Shown here piece by piece: positions 1 through 7,474 of a stretch of 9,773 nt of DNA. Position numbers and translations under genes: made by a program. The notes below the pieces were generated by a model that was not told the origin of the DNA, searched no databases, and saw nothing but the letters and a program-made list of their open reading frames with translations. Origin of the DNA: Methanocalculus sp. MSAO_Arc2 (GTDB taxonomy: Archaea; Halobacteriota; Methanomicrobia; Methanomicrobiales; Methanocorpusculaceae); contig QZAC01000077.1 in NCBI GenBank assembly GCA_003838065.1, forward strand, positions 1 to 9,773. Direction: 5' to 3'. Each line of letters begins with the position of its first letter. Position 1 is the first letter of the stretch.

Positions 1-251
1 CCTCAAGAGCAATGAGCCTTCTTCTCTGCTAATGGTACGATGCTGGATTGAGCCCTTCGAGTAATAACCGGTTCGTATGTATTGACAATCCAATTCCCCT
101 GCAGATCCCTCTCAGCTCTCTATGGTTGTTATATGCACACAGTTGAAAAGAGAGGTCGGGTGTTCTGGGCGCAGGCAAGCCGACCATACAACATGCCAGG
201 TCCTATGGGCACTGTGATCATAAGGGGCTGGATTCGACGAACAGGTGCACG
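1..251. other. Upstream region without a recognised gene
   Basis: I see no credible gene here. A plus-strand frame is open from base 2 to a TAA at 62-64 (about 20 codons) and could be the tail of a gene lying outside the window, but 20 open codons are common by chance and I recognise nothing in the peptide. Longer reading frames on the minus strand run into the start of the kelch gene and look like antisense shadows. A TATA-like stretch (GTTATATGC, about 128-136) has no obvious gene at the right distance downstream. Confidence 0.4.
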
Positions 252-301
252 ATCATATTGCCGCGTACACTTTGCGATATGATTATCATTGTATATGATA
301 A
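252..301 (+). promoter_or_regulatory. Putative promoter with clustered ATATGAT inverted motifs
   Basis: The heptamer ATATGAT occurs three times: inverted at 252-258 and direct at 277-283 and 293-299. Two nested inverted repeats result. Arms 253-261 and 274-282 pair over nine positions with one G-T. TTATCAT (283-289) and ATGATAA (295-301) form a perfect 7-bp pair around a 5-base spacer. The AT-rich core TGTATAT (290-296) resembles an archaeal TATA box and would place transcription start near 315-320, about 40 bases before the kelch gene start at 358. Overlap of the palindrome with the TATA-like core suggests an operator; this is inferred from symmetry alone. Confidence 0.4.
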
Positions 302-357
302 GTAGGCAATTGCTTATCCGAACATCTGCTTCGGGTTGGTACTTGGAAACGGTATCT

Positions 358-1443
358 ATGAAAAAAATATTGATAATAGGAGCACTCCTCTTCCTGCTCC
401 TGATGGTGCCAGGTGTACTGGCAGGTTCGGAGATCTGGAACCAGCAGAAGCCAAACGATGGTGCCGGATGGCTGGGTCGCATGGATCATACCAGTGTAGC
501 GATGCCGGATGGCAGTATCATTCTGATAGGTGGCTTTGATGGTGCCCATAAGAATGATGTCTGGCGGTCAACGAATCACGGCGCCACCTGGGTACAGCAG
601 ACCGCAAATGCCGCATGGTCGGCCAGAAGAGGTCATACCAGTGTAGCGATGCCGGATGGCAGCATCGTTCTGATGGGTGGCCTTTCTGACACCCGTAAAA
701 ATGACGTCTGGCGGTCGACAGATAACGGCAGGACCTGGACCCTTCAGACAGCAAGCCCTGGATGGTCGGGAAGGCATAGTCATACCAGCGTGGTGATGCC
801 GGATGGCAGCATCGTCCTGATGGGTGGTCATGATGGCACCCAGAAGAATGATGTCTGGCGGTCGACAGATTACGGTGCATCGTGGACGCAGCAAACCACG
901 AGTGCCGGGTGGTCAGAACGATACGGTCACGCCAGCGTGGTGACGCGGGATGGCAGCATCATCCTGATGGGTGGCTATGCCAGGGAGCTTGGCGGCAGGA
1001 ACAGAGATGATGTCTGGCGGTCGACAGATCATGGGGTAACCTGGATGCAGTTGCCGAAAGCCAGGTGGTCGGCACGAGAAGATCACACCAGCGTGGTGAT
1101 GCCGGATGGCAGCATCATCCTGATGGGTGGTTTTGATGGAAACGAGAAAAATGACGTCTGGCGATCAGCAGATAACGGGATGTCCTGGACACGGGAGATA
1201 GAACGTGCCAGCTGGTCGGCACGACGTAAACACACAAGCGTGGTGATGCCGGACGGCAGTATTGTCCTGATGGGAGGCGGCCCGGTTCCCTATCAAAACG
1301 ATGTCTGGCGTCTGGTCCCGGGTGAAGCTGCAATACCAGCCGATACCAGCACTCAAAGAGCACCGGAGGAAACACCAGGATTTGGATTGATGGTTGTGCT
1401 TGCAGGCTTAGCTGCGGCGTTTATCGTATCCAGAAAACATTAA
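358..1443 (+). CDS. Exported kelch/Asp-box beta-propeller surface protein with PGF-CTERM anchor
   Basis: A 361-residue protein. Residues 1-22 are a clear signal peptide (MKK, then a long hydrophobic run ending VLA before GS). Six repeats follow, with their lead tryptophans at residues 38, 87, 136, 185, 237 and 286, giving spacings of 49, 49, 49, 52 and 49. Each repeat has a kelch-like strand (HxSVxxxDGSIxLxGG) then N/D-DVWR, and repeats 1-5 end in an Asp-box (S-x-D/N-x-G-x-x-W). Repeat 6 lacks the Asp-box, and the mature N-terminus (SEIWNQQ) could supply the missing strand and close a six-bladed ring. Residues 340-361 (PGFGL, hydrophobic stretch, then RKH) match a PGF-CTERM signal, which archaeosortase A processes for lipid anchoring at the cell surface. 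The upstream ATG at 289 is less likely because it puts 23 polar residues before the signal peptide; ribosome-site similarity at 358 is weak. The ligand is unknown; such propellers usually bind proteins or glycans. Confidence 0.85.
   Translation: MKKILIIGALLFLLLMVPGVLAGSEIWNQQKPNDGAGWLGRMDHTSVAMPDGSIILIGGFDGAHKNDVWRSTNHGATWVQQTANAAWSARRGHTSVAMPDGSIVLMGGLSDTRKNDVWRSTDNGRTWTLQTASPGWSGRHSHTSVVMPDGSIVLMGGHDGTQKNDVWRSTDYGASWTQQTTSAGWSERYGHASVVTRDGSIILMGGYARELGGRNRDDVWRSTDHGVTWMQLPKARWSAREDHTSVVMPDGSIILMGGFDGNEKNDVWRSADNGMSWTREIERASWSARRKHTSVVMPDGSIVLMGGGPVPYQNDVWRLVPGEAAIPADTSTQRAPEETPGFGLMVVLAGLAAAFIVSRKH
466..1311 (+). repeat. Six tandem 147-bp coding repeats
   Basis: The propeller blades are also visible as DNA repeats with a period of 147 bp (156 bp for the fourth). 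A 29-bp block is identical at 487-515 and 634-662, exactly one period apart. A 30-bp block is identical at 784-813 and 1087-1116, between repeats 3 and 5. Near-identity at the nucleotide level over the kelch strand, with more divergence in the loops, points to internal duplication or gene conversion rather than ancient divergence. Confidence 0.8.
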
Positions 1444-1447
1444 CCCA

Positions 1448-1470
1448 GACCATTTTTTCTCCGAATGGTC
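1448..1470. terminator. Putative hairpin between convergent genes
   Basis: GACCATT (1448-1454) and AATGGTC (1464-1470) form a perfect 7-bp stem with a 9-base loop, five bases after the stop of the kelch gene. On the plus strand the first arm and loop contain a run of six T. The position in a gap between converging genes suggests a two-way transcription end, but there is no T-tail after the stem. Confidence 0.4.
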
Positions 1471-1526
1471 AATTGTTCTATGGTGGCTCATCCCGGAAAA
1501 CACCGCTGGATGGGTTTTCTCCGAAT
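1455..1526. repeat. 12-bp direct repeat TTTTCTCCGAAT
   Basis: The same 12 bases occur at 1455-1466 (in the loop and second arm of the hairpin) and again at 1515-1526. The second copy is followed by CCGGAAAA, with which its TTTTC part can pair imperfectly. Both copies lie in the 153-bp gap between the kelch gene and carB and belong to no gene. Confidence 0.6.
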
Positions 1527-1596
1527 CCGGAAAAGAGAGTGAGCCTGGGTCGTCTGCACCTGGGGGTGACGATTCGGGGGAGAGCATCACTTCTTT

Positions 1597-4500
1597 TCAG
1601 TCTCGGGCGGTTGCGTTCAGATAGAATCCTAGCGGCTCGATTGTTGTTTCATCTCGTTTATAGGCTTCGATAGCTCGTGCCGCAGCATTTGCCGCAGGTA
1701 TTGTCGTGATATAGGGTACACTATAGTCAACTGCGATCCGCATGATACGATAGTGGTCTTTCCGCGAACTCTTATCAGAGGGTGTATTGATGATCAGCTG
1801 AATCTCTCCTCTCCGCATCATATCGATGACATGGGGGGATCCGTCCTGGACCTTTCGCACCAGGTTCACCTGGATGCCTGCCTGGCCAAGGTACTGGACA
1901 GTCCCCGATGTCCCATAGAGTTCCAGTCCAAGCTCCTGTAGTTTCCGTGCAAACGGTATACTTGCCTCTTTCTGATCATCCCGGACAGAGATGAAGACCC
2001 GGCCTTCAAGTGGCAGCGTATTATCGGCTGCAAGGCTTGCTTTGAAGAAGGCACGTCCAAAGTCGTAGTCGATCCCCATCACCTCGCCGGTGCTCTTCAT
2101 CTCAGGGCCCAGGATTGCATCCACACCCGGGAGCTTGTTGAAGGGGAGGAGGACCTCTTTCACTGCGACATGGCGGATCTCTTGTTCCTGGTATCCCATA
2201 TCCCGGATCTTTTCCCCAAGCATAATCCTTGCAGCAATCTTTGCAAGCGGTATCCCGGTTGCCTTGGAAACAAACGGCACCGTCCTGCTTGCACGCGGGT
2301 TTGCCTCAAGCACATATATGGTTCCGTTATGAATGGCGTACTGGATATTTATCATCCCGACAACGCCCAGGCCCAGTGTCAGTTTGCGGGTATACTCCCT
2401 GACTGTTGCAAGGGTTTCCTCAGAAAGCGACTGTGTCGGGATGACGCATGCAGAATCTCCTGAATGAACGCCCGCCTCTTCGATATGCTCCATGATCCCG
2501 CCGATAAGCACATCTGTTCCATCAGAGACGGCATCAACATCAAGCTCCACTGCATCCTGGAGGAACCGGTCGATCAAGACCGGGTGCTTCCTGCTGACAC
2601 GGACTGCTTCTTTGATATAGGTTTTAAGTTCGATCTCGTCATGCACAAGCTCCATTGCCCGGCCGCCAAGCACATACGAGGGCCTGACCAGAACAGGATA
2701 GCCGATACGGGCTACAATGTCAAATGCCTCAGATTCCGAATAGGCAGACCCGTTTGCAGGGCTCGGGATGGCGAGATTATCAAGGAGCACACTGAACCGG
2801 TCACGGTCTTCAGCAACATCCATGGCATCAGGAGTGGTTCCAAGGATTTGTGTGGAGAGTCCGAGCCGCTGTATCTCATTATGTATTGGTATTGTCAGGT
2901 TGACAGAGTTCTGTCCTCCAAACTGCACCATAACTCCATAATAATCGTCCTTTTTGAGGATATTCATCACATCCTCAAGCTGCATGGGTTCAAAGAAGAG
3001 CCGGTCTGAGGTGTCAAAATCGGTGGATACGGTTTCAGGGTTGTTATTGACGACATGGACCTCCACCCCACGCTCACGAAGCGCCTGGATTGCATGGACA
3101 GTACAGTAGTCAAACTCAATCCCCTGACCGATCCGGATCGGCCCTGATCCCAGGATGAGAACCTTGACCCCGGTGGTTCTCTCAAGCTCACAGGTGCTCT
3201 CCCAGGTCGAGTAAAAATAGGGAGTTGTTGCCGGAAACTCTGCGGCACAGGTATCCACCATCTTGTAGGTCGGTTCTCCAACAATATCCTCAATCAGAGG
3301 GATGGTCTTATCTGTGAGTTCGGCAAGTTCGGTATCTGAAAACCCATATTGTTTTGCAGATTGTATCTCCTCTCTGGTTGACGAAGGCGAGAGGCTGGAT
3401 TCTATCTCAATGATATGTCGGATCTTTTCAAGGAAGAAGGGTTCAATGCCGGTCAGATCATGCAGCTCATTGATAGTGTATCCGACCCTGAAGGCATCAA
3501 AGAGGACCGGGAACCGCTCGTCTGTGGGTCGCTGGAGGATCATCCGGATTTCATCTCTGTCTGTATGGATTGTGACATCGGTATCAATTGATCGAAGGGC
3601 TTTTTTGAACCCTTCTTCAACTGTACGGCCGATTGCCATCACTTCGCCGGTACTTTTCATTGCAGTTGTAAGGGACCGGTCAGCTGTTTTGAACTTATCA
3701 AACGGCCAGCGGGGCACCTTCACCACGACATAATCTATTGCAGGCTCAAATGAGGCGGGAGTACAGCCGGTGACGGTGTTTGTGATCTCATCAAGCCGCA
3801 GACCGATTGCGATCTTTGCGCTCACCCGTGCGATCGGATACCCGGTCGCTTTGGAAGCGAGGGCTGAAGAGCGGGAGACCCTGGGATTTACCTCGATAAC
3901 CCGGTAGTCGCCGTCCTTGAAGGCGAACTGGATGTTGCACCCTCCCTGTACGCCAAGTGCCCGGATAATCTTGATCGAGGCGGTCCTGAGCATCTGGAAC
4001 TGATCGTCTCTGAGTGTGAGGATTGGGGCGACAACAACACTTTCTCCGGTATGCACTCCCATTGGATCCACATTCTCCATACCGCAGATGATAATGCAGG
4101 TATCAGCTGCATCCCGCATCACCTCAAACTCAACCTCGTTCCATCCTTTGACACTCTCTTCCACAAGCACCTGGTGGATCCTTGAGCGTGCGAGCCCCAT
4201 CTCGACGATCCGGCGGAGCTCTTCTTCTGTCTCTGCGACACCTCCGCCTGATCCGCCGAGTGTATATGCAGGCCGGATGATGGCAGGAAGGCCAACTTCC
4301 TCCAGTGCTTCAACCAGCTGGTCTGGCTGATGTAAGATGATTGATTTTGGAACCGGTTCTCCTATCCGGTTCATCAGGTCCCGGAACTTCTCCCGGTCCT
4401 CCCCCATATAGATTGCCTCAAGGGGGGTGCCGAGGATTTCTACTCCGTCGAGTGCACCCATCTCAGCAAGTTCTGCGGTGAGGTTCAGCCCGGTCTGCCC

Positions 4501-4773
4501 TCCCAGGCCGCTTAAAATGCCATCAGGACGCTCTTTTTTGATAATTTCGGCAATAATATCTGCTTTTAGCGGTTCTACATAGACCGTATCTGCCGTCTCG
4601 GGATCGGTCTGGATGGTGGCCGGGTTTGAATTGACAAGGACAACCGAGATCCCCTCTTCCCTGAGTGCTTTGCAGGCCTGTGTTCCTGAGAAATCAAATT
4701 CGGCTGCCTGTCCAATCTGGATCGGACCTGATCCGATCAAGAGTACTTTGTGTATATGAGGTAACTTAGGCAT
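1597..4773 (-). CDS. carB: Carbamoyl-phosphate synthetase large subunit
   Basis: This 1058-residue protein has the full architecture of CarB and is close to the usual bacterial length of about 1070. CarB makes carbamoyl phosphate from bicarbonate, two ATP and ammonia channelled from CarA, in the cytoplasm, for pyrimidines and arginine. Two homologous ATP-grasp halves are visible. The first opens with GSGPIQIGQ (residues 14-22) and contains EVNPRVSRSSALASKATGYP (294-313). The second opens with GSGPIRIGQ (542-550) and contains EANPRASRTVPFVSKATGIP (823-842). Residues about 925-1058 form the MGS-like regulatory domain (GTSGT at 954-958). The ATG at 4773 is supported by AGGAG eight bases upstream and by the match to the family N-terminus. 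The start lies inside the end of carA (8-bp overlap), so the two are surely co-transcribed and probably translationally coupled. No key residue seems missing. Confidence 0.97.
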   Translation of the reverse strand: MPKLPHIHKVLLIGSGPIQIGQAAEFDFSGTQACKALREEGISVVLVNSNPATIQTDPETADTVYVEPLKADIIAEIIKKERPDGILSGLGGQTGLNLTAELAEMGALDGVEILGTPLEAIYMGEDREKFRDLMNRIGEPVPKSIILHQPDQLVEALEEVGLPAIIRPAYTLGGSGGGVAETEEELRRIVEMGLARSRIHQVLVEESVKGWNEVEFEVMRDAADTCIIICGMENVDPMGVHTGESVVVAPILTLRDDQFQMLRTASIKIIRALGVQGGCNIQFAFKDGDYRVIEVNPRVSRSSALASKATGYPIARVSAKIAIGLRLDEITNTVTGCTPASFEPAIDYVVVKVPRWPFDKFKTADRSLTTAMKSTGEVMAIGRTVEEGFKKALRSIDTDVTIHTDRDEIRMILQRPTDERFPVLFDAFRVGYTINELHDLTGIEPFFLEKIRHIIEIESSLSPSSTREEIQSAKQYGFSDTELAELTDKTIPLIEDIVGEPTYKMVDTCAAEFPATTPYFYSTWESTCELERTTGVKVLILGSGPIRIGQGIEFDYCTVHAIQALRERGVEVHVVNNNPETVSTDFDTSDRLFFEPMQLEDVMNILKKDDYYGVMVQFGGQNSVNLTIPIHNEIQRLGLSTQILGTTPDAMDVAEDRDRFSVLLDNLAIPSPANGSAYSESEAFDIVARIGYPVLVRPSYVLGGRAMELVHDEIELKTYIKEAVRVSRKHPVLIDRFLQDAVELDVDAVSDGTDVLIGGIMEHIEEAGVHSGDSACVIPTQSLSEETLATVREYTRKLTLGLGVVGMINIQYAIHNGTIYVLEANPRASRTVPFVSKATGIPLAKIAARIMLGEKIRDMGYQEQEIRHVAVKEVLLPFNKLPGVDAILGPEMKSTGEVMGIDYDFGRAFFKASLAADNTLPLEGRVFISVRDDQKEASIPFARKLQELGLELYGTSGTVQYLGQAGIQVNLVRKVQDGSPHVIDMMRRGEIQLIINTPSDKSSRKDHYRIMRIAVDYSVPYITTIPAANAAARAIEAYKRDETTIEPLGFYLNATARD

Positions 4774-5827
4774 CCGGGATACTCCTGTATATCAGGTCGA
4801 AAATTGTTTTTTCCGTATCCTGAGGTCCGCCATAGGCCTCGGGATGGAACTGGACGCAGAATATATCTAAATAGCGATCGTAAAACCCTTCGAGGGTACC
4901 GTCATTGACATTGACATAGCTTACCGTGCATCCTTCGGGGAGCGTGTCGCCGTCCACCACATAGCCATGGTTCTGTGTGGTGATGTTGATCGAACCATCG
5001 GTTCCACGAACCGGCTGGTTTGAACCCCGGTGACCGAATTTCATCTTATGGGTTTCTGCCCCAAGAGCACGTGCCAGGATCTGGTTTCCCATACAGATGC
5101 CAAAAATCGGAATATCTCCAAGATATGCCCTGGCCGTCTGGATGGCTGGAACTGCCATCTTTGGATCACCGGGACCGTTGCTGACAAAGAGCGCCTGCGG
5201 TTTGCAGGCATCGATCTCGTCTTGTGTTGCGGTATAGGGAAATATATACACATCTGCGTCTCGTTTGCGCAATGACACGATAATGTTCTTTTTGACTCCG
5301 AGATCCAAAACCGCTATCCTCTTTCCACCTCCTTTCACATGGTAGGGTTCCTGGCAGGTGACTGACTGGATCAGATCGGTCTCTCTGAGTGCGGGTGCGT
5401 TTTGCGCCATCTGCACTGCACGTTCCCCATTATCATCTCCAACGATGAGCGCTGACCTGAGTGTTCCGTGAATCCGGGTGTTGATCGTCAGCATCCGGGT
5501 GTCTATGCCGGATATTCCATGTAATCCCTGCTCTTCAAAAAACGAAGCAAGTGAAGGCTGGTGTTTTGGACTTCTGCAGATTTCACGGGTTACACATCCG
5601 CTTGCATGGATCCCGGGGTTTTGAAAGTTAGCAAAATCCACACCATAATTTCCAATCAGCGGGTAGGTGAACATCAGGATCTGACCTGCATAACTGGGAT
5701 CGGTCAGCGCCTCCATATACCCGGTCATCTGGGTGGTAAAGACCAGTTCTCCGGTTCTTTCACCTTCAACACCAAACCCCTCTCCTCTGAAATATGTTCC
5801 GTCTTCAAGCCCCAAAACCGCCTTCAT
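4766..5827 (-). CDS. carA: Carbamoyl-phosphate synthetase small subunit (glutamine amidotransferase)
   Basis: This 353-residue protein is the glutaminase subunit that releases ammonia for CarB. Residues 1 to about 150 are the CarA-specific N-terminal domain (DGTYFRGEGFG; FTTQMTGYMEALTDPSYAGQ). Residues about 170-350 are a class I glutamine amidotransferase domain. The catalytic triad is visible: Cys245 in GICMGNQ, His328 and Glu330 in QFHPEA. SNGPGDP (216-222) is the usual glutamine-site loop. The common His of GICLGHQ is Asn248 here; it is not one of the catalytic triad. The ATG at 5827 gives the family-typical N-terminus (KAVLGLEDGTYF). No strong ribosome site precedes it, and a TATA-like element about 34 bases upstream suggests a very short leader. 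It is the first gene of a carAB operon, overlapping carB by 8 bp. Confidence 0.96.
   Translation of the reverse strand: MKAVLGLEDGTYFRGEGFGVEGERTGELVFTTQMTGYMEALTDPSYAGQILMFTYPLIGNYGVDFANFQNPGIHASGCVTREICRSPKHQPSLASFFEEQGLHGISGIDTRMLTINTRIHGTLRSALIVGDDNGERAVQMAQNAPALRETDLIQSVTCQEPYHVKGGGKRIAVLDLGVKKNIIVSLRKRDADVYIFPYTATQDEIDACKPQALFVSNGPGDPKMAVPAIQTARAYLGDIPIFGICMGNQILARALGAETHKMKFGHRGSNQPVRGTDGSINITTQNHGYVVDGDTLPEGCTVSYVNVNDGTLEGFYDRYLDIFCVQFHPEAYGGPQDTEKTIFDLIYRSIPDA
4782..4786 (-). promoter_or_regulatory. Ribosome binding site of carB
   Basis: AGGAG on the minus strand ends eight bases before the carB ATG and lies within the last codons of carA. It settles the carB start. Confidence 0.75.
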
Positions 5828-5865
5828 GAATGACCATATTCATTCTGTTACCATCTCTTATTAAC
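5828..5865 (-). promoter_or_regulatory. Putative carAB promoter with inverted repeat
   Basis: On the minus strand GTTAATAAG (5865-5857) resembles a TATA box centred about 34 bases before the carA ATG, which would give a near-leaderless mRNA. Directly before the ATG, GAATGA (5828-5833) and TCATTC (5840-5845) form a perfect 6-bp inverted repeat with a 6-base spacer, where a repressor could block initiation. No experimental pattern is matched; both calls rest on position and symmetry. Confidence 0.35.
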
Positions 5866-5980
5866 AGTAGGGGCTAGCGGGCCCTGCAGTGTGTACATCC
5901 GGTTAGAGATGGGCGGGGTACGCAGGGAATTGCTGATCATTGTGGACCGGGTGTCTGGCTCTTGGGTGAGTTCGCGTGCA

Positions 5981-5989
5981 CAAAAGAAA
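5981..5989 (-). terminator. Possible T-rich transcription end after secD
   Basis: The minus strand reads TTTCTTTTG directly after the secD stop. T-runs of this kind are the usual archaeal termination signal. There is no convincing stem beside it. Confidence 0.35.
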
Positions 5990-7474
5990 TTATTTGGAGA
6001 GGATCGCCATGATGATCTTTCCATAGGCTGGCCTGGTGATGACAGCACCGATCAGAACGCCGATGATGGTGATGATCGCAAAGCCCCTCAGTGTGGAGAG
6101 GTCCATTAAGGCAAGCGGGAGCATTGCAATGATCATGGTGATTGCGGCGACAATAATGATTCCCAGTGCACGCGCCAGACGTTTGAGGTATACGCTTGGT
6201 GAGGGCACCTTTCCTTCATGAAGGACTTCATCGGTGATGACAACGAGCTGGTCAATGCTTGTTCCAACAACAGCGATAATACCGGCTATCGCAGCGAGAT
6301 CGAGCTGGGTGAAGTAGCGGGCAATACCGAGCAATATGATGATCTCGGAGGTGTTGATTGCGAGCATCGGGATAACGATGCTTGGTTCACGGTATCGGAA
6401 ATATACTACTATGCCCACGGTGAGAAGCGCGATTATGGCGGCAAGGATGCTCATATTCTTGAAATGCTCACCAAGTGCTGCCGAGACCGATCCCGATCCC
6501 GCTATTGAGACGTCTACGGGGAGTGCTCCTGCACGCAGGTGGATCTCAAGGATCATTGCACGATCCTGGCCTTCTGCTCCGGCGCCGGTGGATGCAAAGA
6601 GGTTTCTGACTTCCTCGACCCTGAGGCGTGCCGCAAGGTCATGGGAGAGCGGAGCGCTGTAGACGATCTCATCGTCAAGAAGCATCATCAGCTCATGATC
6701 CATTGGACGGTCGGTTGCACCTGTCTCGATAGCGGCCTGCCGGAATGCCCGGGCACCATCAGAGCTGATGGTGAATGGCACACCCCACTGGTTGGTTCCC
6801 GGGGGCTGTTGCGAGGGAAGGCCGACACTGGTGATGGCGTCTCCATACAGGACATGCCGGGTTTCATCATCTTTTGTCTGGATTCTGATGTCAAACCTGC
6901 CCTGCTGGCCGACAATCTCCTGGGCGGTGACCATATCAACACCGGCCAGTTCAATCCGGATGTACCTTGATACACCATCAAAGGTGGTCAGCGTATTGAT
7001 CAGAGCGTCCCGCGTTCCCAGCCGGTCGATCTTTTCTTCAAGTATACGTTTTACTGATTCTGCTGTTTTCGGCGATACTCCTGTGTCATACCGTGTGATT
7101 GTTGCCCCAAGTCCGAAAAAGACTGGTTCCAGCTCTTCCCGTGTAAATGAGTCCCGTATTTCAACGGTATTTTTATCAACCAGGTGGACTTCGGCATCAA
7201 GCTCTTCTGTGAGGCCTCTGACGAGATCATCGATGTTTCTGTCTGTTTCGAAAGAGACCAGCTGTGCCTTATATTCAAGCTGGATCCAGGAGCCTCCCTC
7301 AAGGTCGAGACCGAGCTGGACATTGCCCTGGATGCCCTTGTCAAAGGCAGGTGGGAGGAGATAGATCGAGATCAGTGCTATAGTGATTGCTCCAACAAGG
7401 AGGATAATGCGCCAGTCCCGCATGATCGATTCCGGCTCTTCCCGTTTCACTGGAGAACGCCTGCTCTTTTTCAT
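5990..7474 (-). CDS. secD: Protein-export membrane protein SecD
   Basis: A 494-residue membrane protein that works with SecF to assist late steps of Sec-dependent export, in archaea probably driven by the ion gradient. One membrane segment lies at residues about 22-41, followed by GLDLEGG (55-61), the conserved SecD motif. A large external domain runs from about 60 to 335 and includes LRAGALPV (313-320). Five more segments lie roughly at 341-359, 366-386, 391-411, 432-456 and 462-482, with SIDQLVVITDE (406-416) containing the conserved aspartate region. The frame is open to 7516, but I chose the ATG at 7474. It overlaps the secF stop as ATGA, has GGGGTG (7482-7487) seven bases upstream, and is followed by a basic MKKSRRSPVKR end. 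This implies translational coupling to secF. Confidence 0.94.
   Translation of the reverse strand: MKKSRRSPVKREEPESIMRDWRIILLVGAITIALISIYLLPPAFDKGIQGNVQLGLDLEGGSWIQLEYKAQLVSFETDRNIDDLVRGLTEELDAEVHLVDKNTVEIRDSFTREELEPVFFGLGATITRYDTGVSPKTAESVKRILEEKIDRLGTRDALINTLTTFDGVSRYIRIELAGVDMVTAQEIVGQQGRFDIRIQTKDDETRHVLYGDAITSVGLPSQQPPGTNQWGVPFTISSDGARAFRQAAIETGATDRPMDHELMMLLDDEIVYSAPLSHDLAARLRVEEVRNLFASTGAGAEGQDRAMILEIHLRAGALPVDVSIAGSGSVSAALGEHFKNMSILAAIIALLTVGIVVYFRYREPSIVIPMLAINTSEIIILLGIARYFTQLDLAAIAGIIAVVGTSIDQLVVITDEVLHEGKVPSPSVYLKRLARALGIIIVAAITMIIAMLPLALMDLSTLRGFAIITIIGVLIGAVITRPAYGKIIMAILSK

Noticed and set aside
83..88. TTGACA resembling a bacterial -35 box
   Set aside because: No -10 box follows at the right distance, and the genes indicate an archaeal host.
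129..482. 117-residue minus-strand reading frame over the kelch promoter and signal peptide
   Set aside because: It overlaps the clear signal peptide coding region on the other strand and shows no protein-like motif.
466..1311. Regular repeats as a possible CRISPR array
   Set aside because: The 147-bp period is in frame and encodes conserved propeller blades with no unrelated spacers.
1408..1590. 60-codon minus-strand frame just downstream of carB
   Set aside because: It begins with GTG without a ribosome site, ends inside the kelch gene on the other strand, and crosses the hairpin and repeat region.
2464..3009. 181-residue plus-strand reading frame inside carB
   Set aside because: It is antisense to a fully conserved part of carB and has no recognisable domain.
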